Shown here in pieces: positions 49,555 to 61,072 of a stretch of 64,000 bases of DNA. Source of the stretch: Epiperipatus broadwayi (Eukaryota; Onychophora; Udeonychophora; Euonychophora; Peripatidae); contig JAQFVV010006231.1 in the NCBI GenBank assembly GCA_028023455.1, forward strand, positions 8,694,036-8,758,035. Direction: 5' to 3'. Position 1 is the first letter of the stretch; the number at the start of each line of letters is the position of its first letter. A program made the position numbers and the translations under genes. The notes beneath the pieces were generated by a model that worked only from the letters and a program-made list of their open reading frames with translations, was not told the origin of the DNA and searched no databases.

Positions 49555-51890
49555 CTATTAAAATAATAATAATAATATTTAAAATAATTACAAAGATAAA
49601 AAAGTATTAACTAATCTATTGCAGAGCAAAAGCCTCTTCTATATTATCAGTAATTGGACAGTTAACAGAATTGGCTGCAGGCCAACTATTTAAAAAAAAT
49701 CCTAAGCTTGCTTCAAAAATTTTCAACTGCATACAAGATCTCCAAATTTTACCCAGATTCAAACTCTAGGTAATGGACATGGTAATAGAATACATTAAGC
49801 ACTATATTACAAATCTTTTTTATTTAATGTGACACATGTCAAATAACTTTTTTCTGCTTCTTATTCGATTTTGCATTGCTTTATATATATAAATAAAATA
49901 CCATGTATATCTTAAATGAACACTTTTCAAGCAAAAATAAATAAATTCTATTACATTAAATTGTATTGAAAAGAGTTCATTTAAGATGTTGTACCGTTTA
50001 TTTATATATGGTAGAAATATATTGGCATTTGGTAAAAGCTAGGAAAAAGTAAATTTAGCGATCTTATTAAAAAGAAATTAAATTTTTTTTTAGTTTGTAT
50101 AATTTAGTTTTTTAAAACGTACAATGAAAGTTAAATTTTTTGTTCATATTTTTTTTTATGTAATTAAAAATAAAAGTTAAAATTGGAAAGAATAAATGAC
50201 ATGCAAATTACTAATCCAGATAAGCTAAAAGAAAAATATTTTAGCTAATTAAAGATGGCAGAATTATGCTAAAAAAATAAAAGACTTTGTAACTTAAATT
50301 TGAGAGTGTACAAGATTATCTTATATGCAAATAAAAGGACAAAAGGATGTGCAGAAATTTCAAGAGCTGGATCGAGGTATAAAAAGAAGAGGACAAATTC
50401 GATCTAGATCTTTCTTTACCTTCTGGTTCCATGTCTTAGAGTTGGGGTTTCCGCGAGCATAACCTGTGGCAGTAATATACTTCTGCACAGGTATGCCATT
50501 TGCTGTAGTGAGCTGTCATGCAAGCATGGAAACAGAGCTTTGTGAATACCGCTTTTTACAATGAAAGGATCACCACAACCATGCTTTTTCTCTAGCTATA
50601 GAATGGATCAATAATTGAAAATGCCAGCAGGAGAGACCAATGGAAATTCCTATGAGCTCAGGATCCCATAAATGTACACCAACTTACTGGTAAGTTAAGA
50701 GTAACTTTTCCCGATTATGACATAAAGTTTGCAAACAATTAAAAAAATAAACTTAAAAGAATCCCGATAAAGACTTTAAATTTTATTCTTCAAGAGACTC
50801 TTGTTTACCTAAGAACTATAATTGTAGAACTGTTTTTTTTTAATAATTGATTCATATCTGGATTAGCGTGCATGTAATCTTTCCAATTAAATAATTCATA
50901 ATGTGCTTTTTTTTAATTTTAATTTGTTAGAATAAAAATATTTATTTCTAATATCAACTATTCATTGTGCGTTATTAATGATTATTAATAAATTAATTAA
51001 TATTAGTTTAGTAAGATTTGAAAATATAATTTACCTTTGCCAATATGTGTTGACTAAGCTCCAGGAATAATGATATTTAGAAAATAATTCTAGTTACGGT
51101 AAAATATGATACCGATTCTTTTAAAAACATTTTTCTTTTTAATTTTCGAGATGCGATGCGACAGATTTCAGCGGATTCTTATATGAATCCTGGTGCCTTT
51201 ATAAAAGCTGATTCCGTCGATAACGTAAATTGTAACAATTACTAGGTAGAGTTGATCAGAAAATATAGTTATGTTTTTAGAAATACGAATAAAACTTTCT
51301 TCTTTTTCCATAACTTGATCAACTCACGCATTTTATGTGTAACAGAGACCTATCAGACGGGCAAAACGCTTTAATGTATATGGTATTTTATTTACATGTA
51401 AAATATTAAATAATCTGACTTTTTTTGTTTTTAATTCAGCAAAAATACAAATGTGAGATTTGTTCTTTCACACCATCATATCCTTACTACTTTAGCAAGA
51501 AATATAATTTATTTTAAGTAGTGTTTTTTATCATTTAATCTTAGGCTATACATTTATTACAAAATAATAATAATAATCAAAATATAATAAATGAAATAAT
51601 ATAATTACATGTTTGAAAATATAATTTAAAAATATATATTAGCTCAGAAATACTACTTGATTTTTCAATCTATGATCAAAGGCTGTATTTAATTCATGTT
51701 TTGATTGTACTAGAAAACAGCAAAAAACGATTTTAATAAAAAATTTTCAGCAGTAAACCATAATACTTCATCTCTGCCATCTATTATAAGTTTGAGTTGT
51801 GTAAGAAAAAATGATTTTGATTCATAACATTAAAGTGATTTTGAATTTCAGACCAATAGCTTGAAAAAAAAAACTGGGAAAAAGTACCTT
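49555..51890. other. POLR1F upstream intron or flank; TATA-like block at 50.37 kb
   Basis: The N-terminal exon of POLR1F is expected on the minus strand but was not recognised. 50370-50700 is GC-richer and contains GGTATAAAAAGAAG at about 50372, a good TATA box on the + strand, followed by unassigned sequence. It may be a solo LTR or a promoter. 49620-49800 has phrases of a dispersed repeat. Confidence 0.3.
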
Positions 51891-51899
51891 AGATACAAA

Positions 51900-52100
51900 A
51901 AATTCAGATACTCAAAACTTCTAACAAAGGCTATAAGCCAGAAACTGATTTGGGGATATTGATAGGACAAAACTATATAGAGTATTATAAGTGCTATTAT
52001 CTAGCATCTACTGATTAATAAAGCTTACAATAGGTGACATTATTGGAATAATAGGGTTTGCTATTGAAAAGCATTGCATAAGCTGAGGTCACATGATGTT
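51900..52100 (+). repeat. Old copy of the hammerhead-bearing repeat family (subfamily B)
   Basis: It reads CTAACAAAGGCTATAAGCCAG, then GAAAC and TTTGGGGATATTG. Stem II (GGC/GCC around TATAA) and GAAAC are retained, but CTGATGA has decayed to CTAACAA. The flanking blocks (AAAGCATTGCATAAGCTG, GTCACATGATG) match the 5.9- and 7.0-kb copies. Confidence 0.5.
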
Positions 52101-53798
52101 TTGTTCATTTTAATAAAGATTTACTATAGTTCATCCTTATTAAAAAATACTAAATGTGATTGCTAACAAAATACAATTAAGAAACCAATCTTGGTAAATG
52201 ACTTATTTAAGTGATAGTAATGATAACAAAGTTGGAAATAGTGATAATAATAAAGGTATAATGTGAGAAAATTCCCTGATAAATGAATTTGCCAAAATAT
52301 GAATATTGAACAGTAACTGTAATTAAGGAATTATCAAGGTTTAAGATTAAAATGATTGCTCTTTGAATGAAACTAAAAAAATTTACTTGAACAGATAGAT
52401 TATGATAAATTATTTATTGTTACTGGATGAAAAACAGCACAACATTGAATTAGCTGAGAGTTCTAATATTTGATACTATAAATTATTTGATGTCATAATA
52501 TATGTGTCCATTTTATCAATAGCTATGCTTTAAGATTATATTCAGAACAATGAAGAAATGAAGCTTTTATTCCTAGTTGGATAAGATCATACTCTCATTA
52601 TTAGTAAAATAAAATTTTCTTTGTCAATTTTGATGTATATGTTAGTAGTAACAGTAAAACAGGCCTAAAATTATTGCAAAGGTTATTGACTCTGTAAGCT
52701 TGAATGTTATGCTGTCAGAAAATTTTTGCAAAACTTATGAATTGTCTGTCTAGAGGAAAAAAGTGCTAAAAAAGACTTATATGCATATTCCCCGCTCCTC
52801 AAAGTACCTTAGGATTATGTATTGTAATAATATGGACAAAGCCAAATATGATAATGTTTTATATTACAAGCCATCTTAAACCCAAATAGAAAGACAGACT
52901 AAATATTAAAAAAAACAAACAACAATAAAATGAAAATAATGAAAAAAGAAGTATATAATTTAAATAAAATAAAGTAATAGTAATAAAAGAGAAAATTCTC
53001 TTGATTAATAATTCACACTTAGTTAAATCTGTATATAATTTAAATAAAACAGAATAATAGTAGTAGTATTTATTCTAAAGTATTTGCTGGAATTAAAATA
53101 TTTGTAAAACTATACTATCTTAAAAATAGTAGTTATAAAAAAAACAATCAGTACTCTCCAATCAGTGAATAATGGCATTAAACAACATAACTAAAGAATT
53201 CTTACAGAAAAGATGAATGGAAATATGGATTTATAAGAAAAAACTGCATAATGAGTTTCTAAAAGTCATTAATGAATTTTTATTATTTAAATTAAAATAT
53301 ATTTATATATTTTGCAAATTTATTTAGTGTTTAATTAAAATAAAAATCCAATGCTTAAAAAACAATTAATACATGGCAAATGCCAGGTTTAATTAAAATT
53401 AGAATAAAGAAAAAAACTAAGTTAGAAGTAATTATCAGATAAAAGCAAAGAAAAAACAAAGGAAAACAGGAAGAAGAAAAAGAATCTGATATTGTTAGAT
53501 AGATGTTTTCATTGTCAGTTGACAATAGCTATATACTAAATAAGAAAAAAAAAGACATTCGCTAAGTATCAATATGCATATCAAGAATAATCATACAAAT
53601 GATAAAATTAAAGACTTTACAAAACGTAGAATATTCCAATTGTAGTAGTTGTCTTTTGTTGCAGTAAGTCTGTAATTGTTATTTGTCTTCAAATAATACA
53701 TGTTAAAATACTTTCAGTATTAATTTAGATGCAGCTACAATGGTAAATTTCTCATTGATAAAAATGAAAACCAAAATTAAATCAACAAAGAGAACCAG
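52101..53798. other. Intergenic AT-rich sequence, nothing recognised
   Basis: No gene or element is supported. A- and T-rich DNA with frequent homopolymers. Confidence 0.4.
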
Positions 53799-54032
53799 CT
53801 AAAGCCCAAGTAATGTAAAACAGAGCAAAACTCTCCATACAGTATTGATCATGTGATGCCAAGTAATGCCTGTAATGAGTCCAGAAATGGTGATAATGTA
53901 AGATGTAACTTTTGTTTTCTCACAAAAAAACTGTTTTCTCATAGCCCATCTACTGAAAAAGAGTACTGGCATTAAGGGGTCAAACTGCATCAACCAAGAT
54001 ATGAATTTAATCTTAAATGATACCAAAGACAC
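53799..54032 (-). other. Unassigned hydrophobic open frame overlapping repeat-like ends
   Basis: A 77-codon minus-strand frame containing FISWLMQFDPLMPVLF, then a basic stretch and a second hydrophobic segment, would look like a two-pass membrane peptide. An acceptor-like TTAAACAG precedes it. Its 3' part contains TACTGTATGGAGAGTTTTGC, a phrase of the hammerhead repeat family's outer end. It is more likely repeat-derived than a host exon. I do not recognise the product. Confidence 0.25.
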
Positions 54033-54439
54033 AAACTGTTTAATTTTGTTTCTAAAAATTACTGATGATGGATAAAAGTATACCTATAATAAAGCATTAC
54101 TAAAAAATTTTTAATTTTACATACATGTAAATAAGTGACCTCAATAATTAAAATTTTTTTATTAGAATATTTTATTATATATATTGTACCGCGAGCGAAA
54201 AATATATATATATGTTCAAGCTACACACATATAGTCACATTATATATTTTTCATTTAAAAAAAAAAAGATTAAGTAAGTAGATTTTAAAAGACAAACTTG
54301 TAAAAATAAAAGTACTGCTTCATATTTTTCTTCTAGAATAAAACTGTTCTTAGCAAGAGGGTAGGGAAAGATTAAAAAAAAAAACCACTTTGTTTTATAA
54401 AGCAAAAATAAGTTTAAAATTCATTCTTACCCTTTTAAA

Positions 54440-55085
54440 ATAGTTAAATAAAATGGATAAAGTATTCGGATAGCAGGGGTTTAGCCTGGATATGTGATCG
54501 TAGGTTATACTTTGTATAGCCTTGGTCTGGTTATAGGTACTGTGAATGTTTCATCTATCTGTGGTATTATACTTCTCTGCTTGAAGGACCGATCTACTGC
54601 TGTAGTGAAGTGCAGCCCGAGTTAAAATCGGGATCTAAAGAAAGTGATCAGAGCGATTTTCTCTGACCCGGTTCAATAGGCTTTCCAATGTGGGTGCCAA
54701 AGTGCCACAAATACTGGAGAAATTAAAATCACGAAGTTAAAATTAATTAAAAAAGTTCAAAACCAAATTTTAAATAAACACCAAACTGCGTAATAAAAGT
54801 TGAAAGCGGTGAGCAGTATGAGAAGAGAATAGACCAAAGCAAACAAATAAAATGCTTTGGATGGCAGGGGTTCGAATCTAGCAGACGAGGTGGACCACGG
54901 TCTGGAAATGTGATCGTGTTATGCTTTGCATAGCTCGATCTGACCATGGGTATCATTAACACGATCTGACCGTGGGTATCATTGATGGCTTATACTATCA
55001 ATGGTATTCTCCCCTCTGTTTGAAGGGCCGGTCAAAAATATAAATTAAATATCTTTTAAACAGACCCAGTTCAATATATGTTTTG
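54440..55085 (+). repeat. Two tandem copies of a leader-like segment related to the LTR-like units
   Basis: 54455-54690 and 54850-55080 share phrases with the tails of the units at 37.4 and 40.3 kb: ATAGCAGGGGTTTGAATC or GGCAGGGGTTCGAATCTAGC, AAATGTGATCGT, ATGCTTTGCATAGC, and ACC[CG][AG]GTTCAATA. The GGTTCGAATC phrase resembles a tRNA T-arm, so a tRNA-derived SINE or a retroelement leader are both possible. No complete tRNA cloverleaf is present. Confidence 0.5.
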
Positions 55086-55491
55086 TGTAAGAGTTGTCTT
55101 AAAGTTTTTTTTATGAACATTATCATTTATGAAAGTAGTTACTTATATTTAATCATTGTTATTTTTATTTTGTTATTCTATCAATAAACTAATAATGTTA
55201 ATATTAATGTGAATATGTTGGAAAGGAAAGTTTGTTAAATAGATGGGAGATTCAAGCCTATTTGAATTTTAATAATTATTGCCACCTATTTTTTCCAATA
55301 TAAGGAGATATAATGATTTATAAAAATGTAATTTTAATATTCATCAACAAGATTATCTTAAATAAACTAATTTTATGGAGGCAAAACTCTCATACAGTAG
55401 TGCCACTCAATGCAAGCCAGAGTAATCAATGGATACAGGAAGATTTGTGCATAAAATTCCTATCTAATGCCTATTCATCCAACATGATCTA

Positions 55492-55516
55492 GTTTTTAGC
55501 TTGTGGCTTTCATCAG
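55492..55516 (-). ncRNA. Hammerhead-like core, minus strand, locus 55.5
   Basis: On the minus strand CTGATGA is followed by AAGCCACAAGCTA and then AAAAAC, with GAAAC degraded. It is paired head to head with the plus-strand core at 55562. Probably inactive. Confidence 0.45.
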
Positions 55517-55554
55517 TGCGAAGCCTTGGATCTAAGATCACTGCACCTGCAAGG

Positions 55555-55597
55555 CACCCCATTGATGAAAGCCATAAGCTAGAAACTAGTCTGGGGA
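55555..55597 (+). ncRNA. Hammerhead-like core with uninterrupted stem I, locus 55.56
   Basis: 5' CCCCA (55557-55561), TTGATGA (one change from CTGATGA, 55562-55568), AGC/GCT stem II around CATAA, GAAAC (55582-55586), TA, GTC (55589-55591), then TGGGG (55592-55596). CCCCA and TGGGG pair fully as stem I, and GAAAC-TA-GTC gives the tiny palindromic stem III typical of minimal, dimer-acting hammerheads. Confidence 0.6.
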
Positions 55598-55698
55598 TAT
55601 TAGATGAGTAAATAGGGATTTTATGTACAAACTTGGGATTTTATGTAGAAACCTTCCTCTATTCAGTGATGAGATGCAGCGCTTTCAGATCTAAGACT

Positions 55699-55727
55699 CC
55701 TCACTGATGCTAGAAACTAGTCTGAGG
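55699..55727 (+). ncRNA. Hammerhead-like core with compensatory stem I change, stem II deleted
   Basis: CCTCA (55699-55703), CTGATG (55704-55709), GAAAC (55713-55717), TA, GTC (55720-55722), TGAGG (55723-55727). Stem I pairs fully despite differing from CCCCA/TGGGG at both partners of one base pair. Most of stem II is missing, so this copy should be inactive. Confidence 0.55.
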
Positions 55728-55812
55728 ATATTGTATGAGTAGGCACTAGATAGGCATTTTTGCACAAACCTTCCTGCATCAAGTGCAATGCTCTCAGATC
55801 CAAGATTCCTCA

Positions 55813-55846
55813 CTGATGAAAGCCAGAAGCTAAAAACTAGTCTGGG
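55813..55846 (+). ncRNA. Hammerhead-like core, locus 55.81
   Basis: CTGATGA (55813-55819), AGC/GCT stem II around CAGAA, AAAAC in place of GAAAC, TA, GTC (55840-55842), then TGGGA. The core G is lost, which should abolish cleavage. Confidence 0.5.
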
Positions 55847-55888
55847 ATATTGAATCAGTAGGCACAAGATAGAGATTTAATTTTAATA

Positions 55889-56437
55889 ATTATTGCCATC
55901 TACTTTTTCCAATATAATGACATATAAGGAATTATAATGATCTATAAAAATGTAATTTTAATATTCATCAATCAAGATTATCTTAAATAAACTAATTTTA
56001 TGGAGGCAAAACTCTCATACAGTAGTGCCACTCAATGCAAGCCAGAGTAAACAATGGGTGCAGGAAGATTTGTGCATAAAATCTCCTATCTAATGCCTAC
56101 TCATCCAATATGAACAACTAGTTTATAGCTCGTGGCTTTCATCAGTGAGGAGCCTTGGATCTGTGATCACTGCACCTGTAGATGCAAGGTTCCCCACTGA
56201 TGAAAGCTACAAGCTAGAAACTAGTTCTGAAGATATTATATGAGTAGGCCCTAGATAGGGATTTTATGCACAAACCTTCCTGCACTACGTGCAGCACTCT
56301 CAGATCCAAGATTCTAAAGCCATAAGCTAAAAACTAGTCTGGGATATTGGATGAGTAGGCAATAGATAGAGATTTTATGTACAAATCTTCCTGCATCCAA
56401 ATTACTCTATCTTGCACTGAATGGTGCTACTGTATGA
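55889..56437. repeat. Hammerhead-bearing repeat cluster, tandem unit 2
   Basis: The second unit of the 625-bp tandem duplication. It has a minus-oriented arm (core 56121-56145 with GAAAC changed) and plus-oriented arms with cores at 56197 and near 56320, the latter lacking CTGATGA. The outer end at 56437 is cut by the LINE. The missing outer end appears to resume near 58982. Confidence 0.7.
56192..56226 (+). ncRNA. Hammerhead-like core with intact boxes, locus 56.2
   Basis: CCCCA (56192-56196), CTGATGA (56197-56203), stem II AGC/GCT around TACAA, GAAAC (56217-56221), TAG, then TTC at the expected triplet. Both catalytic boxes are intact, but an extra T at the cleavage site shifts stem I (CTGAAG in place of TGGGG). 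Confidence 0.55.
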
Positions 56438-56449
56438 GTTTTATACAAG

Positions 56450-58975
56450 TTGAAGATACCATGGAACAGTTGGTTGGGGATGAGTATAAGGACAAAGTGT
56501 GATGAAATAGAAAAAGTGGCAAATAGGGTTTTAGTTGAGAGTATGCAGAAGAATAAAAGTAATAAAAAAATGAGTTAGTAAAAGTGTAAATGAGAGGAAA
56601 GAAACATGCAGAGAATATAAGTGTGCTATATTAATGCTAAATAGGATAAATACTTAGAAAAAAAAAAGTTGGCTAAAATAGATAATTATATAGAGAGAAT
56701 GAAGTTGAATAGTAAATTGTTGGAGGATATTATTAAAAGTGGAAGAGATGGGAGCAAAAAATTTTGGAATTACATTAAAAGGAGAAATGTAGGGGAGAGA
56801 TAGTGTGATGAGGGAATAGAGTGTAACTCTAGAGAAGAATTAGAGAGAATCTTAAATAGATATGTAATGGATATAGAAAAAATGTTAGATGTGAAGGTCT
56901 TAATAATAAAAACATGAAAGCATTTAGTAATGGGAATATTAGGTTTACAAAAAATGAACTGAATAAGGCAGCGAAAAAATTGAAAAGTGAAAAAGCATAG
57001 GTTTAGATGGATGGGCAGCAGAGATGGTAATGAATTTAGGGTATAGAGCAAAAGTAAAGCTATTATGTTTTAATTTTTCCAGGTAGTTGGAGTATTACAA
57101 GAGTAAGATTATTATTTAAAGGAAAAGGTAAGGATCATAGAAAGTTAAATAATTATAGACTGATCGTGGTAACATCAGTTTTATATAAAAGTTTACTCAT
57201 ATATAGTGGCTGGAAGAGTTGCAAAATGGATGGAAGAGAATACTGTAGTGGGGGAAATGCAAGGATGTTTTAGTCAGACAAGCATATAGGAGATAGTTTA
57301 TTTGTAGTCACACAACTTATGGATATGAGTAGGAATTCATGTAGATTGTTATTTATGAGTTTTATAGATATAGAGAAGGCATATGATAGAGTAAATAAAA
57401 ATAAATTATGGGTAAGTTTAGAAAATTTGGGAATGCATGAAGCTTTAGTAAATATTATTAAGAAATTATATGAAAATAATTATTATACTTAAAATTAGGG
57501 GATATAGAATCAGTTAAAGTTAAAAATAAGGTGGAACTAAGACAAGGATGCCCTATATCATCTATTTTGTTTTTGTTGTATTTGAGTGAAAATGGAGAAA
57601 GCAATAGAAAGACTAAAAAGAGGGATAGAGATACTGTTAATAGGTGGCAAGGGAGTGTATACTTTGTCGGGTCTTTTTTTTGTGGATAGCTTTTTGTGTG
57701 CAGAAAGAAGAGAAGATATGGAAGCTGTGCTGAGGACATGTGCAAGGGTGGGTAAAGAGATAGGGATTAAATTTAGTGAAGAAAAATCAACTATAATAAT
57801 GGTTAATACTGGGGAAAGAGAAGATGTAGAATTTTTATTGGGGGATATAAAGTTAAGTGAGGTGGATAGATATAGTTATTTGGATATCATCTTAAATAAT
57901 CAGAAAAATTGCTTTGATGAATGGGAGAAAAAATTGATAAATGAAGCAAAGAAAAGAAAGGGTTTGATAAAGAAATTAACAGTGGTTTCATATATTAAAT
58001 ATGATTTAGCTAGAATTGTTTGGAAGGGAGTTGCAGTAGCAGGGTTAACATATGGTAATGATGCTTTATGTGTTAGTAAAGGGATTATTTAGAAAAAGTA
58101 CAATGGAAGTAGGAAGACATGCATTAAATGCAGAGGTGTGGACAGCAAAGGAGGCAATACAAAAAGAAATGGGATGGTCAAGTTTTTATATGAGAGAAGT
58201 AAAAAGTAAAATGAAAATGTTTGGTGGGTTGCAGTTTATAGATAATAAAAAAATAGCCAAAATAGTATTTAATTGGGTTACGAGTAAAGGGCACGCAACA
58301 AGATGGGTGACAAAGGTAATGCGGTATGCAAAAGATGTGGATAAAGAAATTGCATACTTGTACAAAAGATGTTATGATTGTGTTAGGAGGATTGTTGAGT
58401 ATTATAGTGGTAAGGAATGGAATAAAAGAATAGATGCATTAATAAAGAATAGGGAGTTGGAGAGATGGAGAACTAGTATGGAGAGTAAAAAGAGTTTAAA
58501 TATATATAGAAGTAAACGGAACATTGGGTGTGAGTTAATTTATGATAATAGTAAGGAAAATAACTTATTGTTTAAAGCTCGAACGGGATCTTTAACAACA
58601 AGAGAATATACATGTAAATGGAAAAAATATGGGTGATTTAGTCTGCATAATTGTGTAAGGAAGGCATAAAAAATATTAGGCATTTGTTGATTGAATATAA
58701 GGGTACAAATAATGAAGTTATGGGAGAATAAATATGAACAAAGTGATTATACAGAAAGTGGGTTATTGGTTTTTATGGTAGGTTTGGGACAAGATAAGGG
58801 GGATTTAGATATAAAAGCCATAGAGTTGACAAAGATTATGTTGTGGAAATGGGATGGAGCAGATTATGGGAAAACTTAGGGTGGGGAATGGCAGGGGAAA
58901 GTAACACATTTCTTTGGGCATAGTTGCTGAGAGATTCCCGACTCCGTTTAAGGAGAAAGTCACAGTACATCACAT
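56450..58975 (+). pseudogene. Decayed LINE (non-LTR retrotransposon) with reverse transcriptase
   Basis: Read in broken frames, this is a collinear non-LTR RT. In order: Lys/Glu-rich pre-RT region (56690-56790, KLLEDIIKSGRDG, FWNYIKRRN); RLLFKGKGKDHRKLNNYR (57100-57160); FIDIEKAYDRVNKNKLW (57361-57410); then 57586-58092 with the catalytic block FVDSFLCAE (57679, where the family has F-A-D-D, so the second Asp is lost) and IKFSEEKSTI; thumb segment SEVDRYSYLDIIL; and 58052-58636 with GWSSFYMREVKSKMKMF and ARTGSLTTREYTCKWKK, leading to a partial C-terminal region to 58879. It has no endonuclease in view, so it is 5'-truncated and dead. The clade is unresolved. Confidence 0.82.
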
Positions 58976-58981
58976 CACATC

Positions 58982-60340
58982 TATGCTTTAACAGCTTGTG
59001 TATGCATAAAGAATAGTGATTTTGTGAAGTTTAGTAATGTAATTTTATTTAAATAATTTCGTTATCTGCATTATTTTTAATTTATTGATCTCATTCCAAA
59101 ATGTGTACATGAACAATTAAATATAGATTCTGAGCAGTGATGTTCTGAACAGAGGAAATGTTAATGGTGAATACTAAGATGCATGTATACAAAATGTTCT
59201 TTCTGAAAAGAAAGTGGCATTCAAAGTTAGGGAATAGTTTAGTTAAAACCCTATCTACAAAAAAATAATAGTAATAAAATCTATATTTATGAATGAAAGT
59301 TAAGTGCAACCCTCTAAGAGATGATTTGACATATGATGATCAGAAAATATAACTGAATACCTTATATAAAAGTTATGTAAGTGGCATTGAGCATCATCAA
59401 TATCAATCCTAATTCTACTTAATTAGACAATATTCTATTAGTCTTTATTAAACAGATGACTCATTACAATCTAAAAATAATCTAATTATATGGAGAATGT
59501 ATTTATTTGGATATCTATACATGAATAGTCAGAAGAAATATCATCTGAGTTCCTGATGTATGTTATATAGTTAGGAATCAAAAATATGAAAAAAGTAGAT
59601 ACTATATAAGGGCTTACAGGCAGAAAATATTGGACAGATCAAAATTAGAATATTCATAATTAAAGTGATAGAGAAATTAAAAAGCAAAGGTTATTCTAAG
59701 CACATGGTTAGCAACTTTGTGTTAATTGTATTCACATTAAGTTTTAATAGCTTTTAAATACTAAAGGTGCTAATTTGGATTTTTGAGTTAGTCTTGATAT
59801 TAAGATATGGAATTATCATTGAAAATGGACTATGGAAACAAAGTAAATATGTTCTTAGATTCATTAAAAAAATCCTAGCTGTTTTTCAGACAATGATTAT
59901 ATTATTAGTGATTTTATTAAAATGTAATATTTATTGCTCAGCTAAATAATAAAATGGATGTAAAGTTTTATAATCAATATTAAAATTTAAAAGCAGAATT
60001 CAATAACCAACAAAAAGAATTAAAACTTGGTGTATTAAATTGCAATGGAGACAACTATTTGCTAATTATGCTGGCACTTTTATATAGTATTTATATTTTG
60101 ATTACTTTTTGAATAACATTACATTTAACACTCATTTATAATTAAAAAAAAAAAAAATCCATCTTGATGAGATTAAAACCTCTAATTATAATTTCAAAAT
60201 CAAAAAGGTTTTGAAACTTGTGAGCAAAGGCATGATATATACTTTGATTCTATTGAATTAATCAAGACCTTTGATTCATTTATTCAAGAAGATTTATATT
60301 ATGTTTAATAATAGGTGTCTGTCTGTAGAAATTTATCCAC
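58982..60340. other. Resumed repeat end, then intergenic sequence
   Basis: 58982-59030 reads TTTAACAGCTTGTGTATGCATAAAG, matching the outer flank of the hammerhead repeats at 63.67 and 29.47 kb. It therefore looks like the half separated by the LINE. The rest is AT-rich with no gene seen. Confidence 0.45.
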
Positions 60341-60344
60341 ATTA

Positions 60345-61025
60345 TACAGAGCGAGAGTGGTGAAAATTACATCATATAAATATTATTCATTAAGTGAATA
60401 ATCTCTAATCTGATGAATGATAAGAGATTGTGATCTGGGCCAAATGACAAGTGCTGGTTCAACAGAAATTGGGCACCTTGGGGATCATACATCTTTTTCA
60501 CATGTCTTTGATCTTACGTTAATGATTATACCCTTCTACAAGGTGTTAAAAAGTATAGAAACTACTCCCTACCTTGGCTGAGAGTGGGGTAATGAAAATT
60601 ATACTATAGAAATATTCATTAAGTAAATAATCACTAATCTGCTGAATGACTAATAAAAATTATTAGTATACTTCCATCAAGTAATTTGTGACAAAGTTGT
60701 GAGGGAGTAAATTTGATATATTAAATTGTAATAACTAACTGGCCATCTATATATACAGAATAATGATAAAAAAATATATGTAAGAGATTGTGATCTGGGC
60801 CAACTGATGAGTGCTAGTTCAACACAAAATGTGCATCTTGGAGATCTTACATCTTTTTCACGTTTTTGGTCATATGTTAATGATTACATTTATCCATGAG
60901 GTGTTAAAAGGGCATACAAATCAGTCCTTACTTTGGGTGAGAGTGGTGTAGTGAAAATTAGACTACAGAAATATTCATTAAGTGGATAATCTCTAGTCTA
61001 ATGAGTGATTAATAAAAATTAATAA
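60345..61025. repeat. Tandem duplication, period ~355-360 bp
   Basis: GAGATTGTGATCTGGGCCAA occurs at about 60424 and 60784, and GAGAGTGG..TGAAAATTA at about 60352, 60582 and 60938. The first unit is about 125 bp shorter than the second. No coding content is recognised. Confidence 0.75.
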
Positions 61026-61072
61026 ATCTAGTCTCCTTTTAGTTTAAAAGATGAGTCAAATGAAAATATTAT

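Larger units (their letters stand above)
55265..55888. repeat. Hammerhead-bearing repeat cluster, tandem unit 1
   Basis: This is the first unit of a segmental tandem duplication with period 625 bp (TTTTATGGAGGCAAAACTC starts at 55371 and 55996). It contains a minus-oriented arm (55377-55545) and three plus-oriented arms following it, each with ribozyme-like boxes at 55562, 55704 and 55813. The arms are joined head to head around 55545. Confidence 0.75.

Noticed and set aside
50400-50690. Spliceosomal snRNA (U1, U4) in the GC-richer block
   Set aside because: Only short chance resemblances (GTGGCAGTA); core snRNA sequences and Sm site arrangement are absent.
54865-54880. tRNA gene at GGTTCGAATC
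   Set aside because: No acceptor stem or anticodon arm in the right positions; the phrase belongs to a repeated leader-like segment.
57458-57745. 95-codon minus-strand frame
   Set aside because: Antisense shadow of the LINE reverse transcriptase on the + strand.
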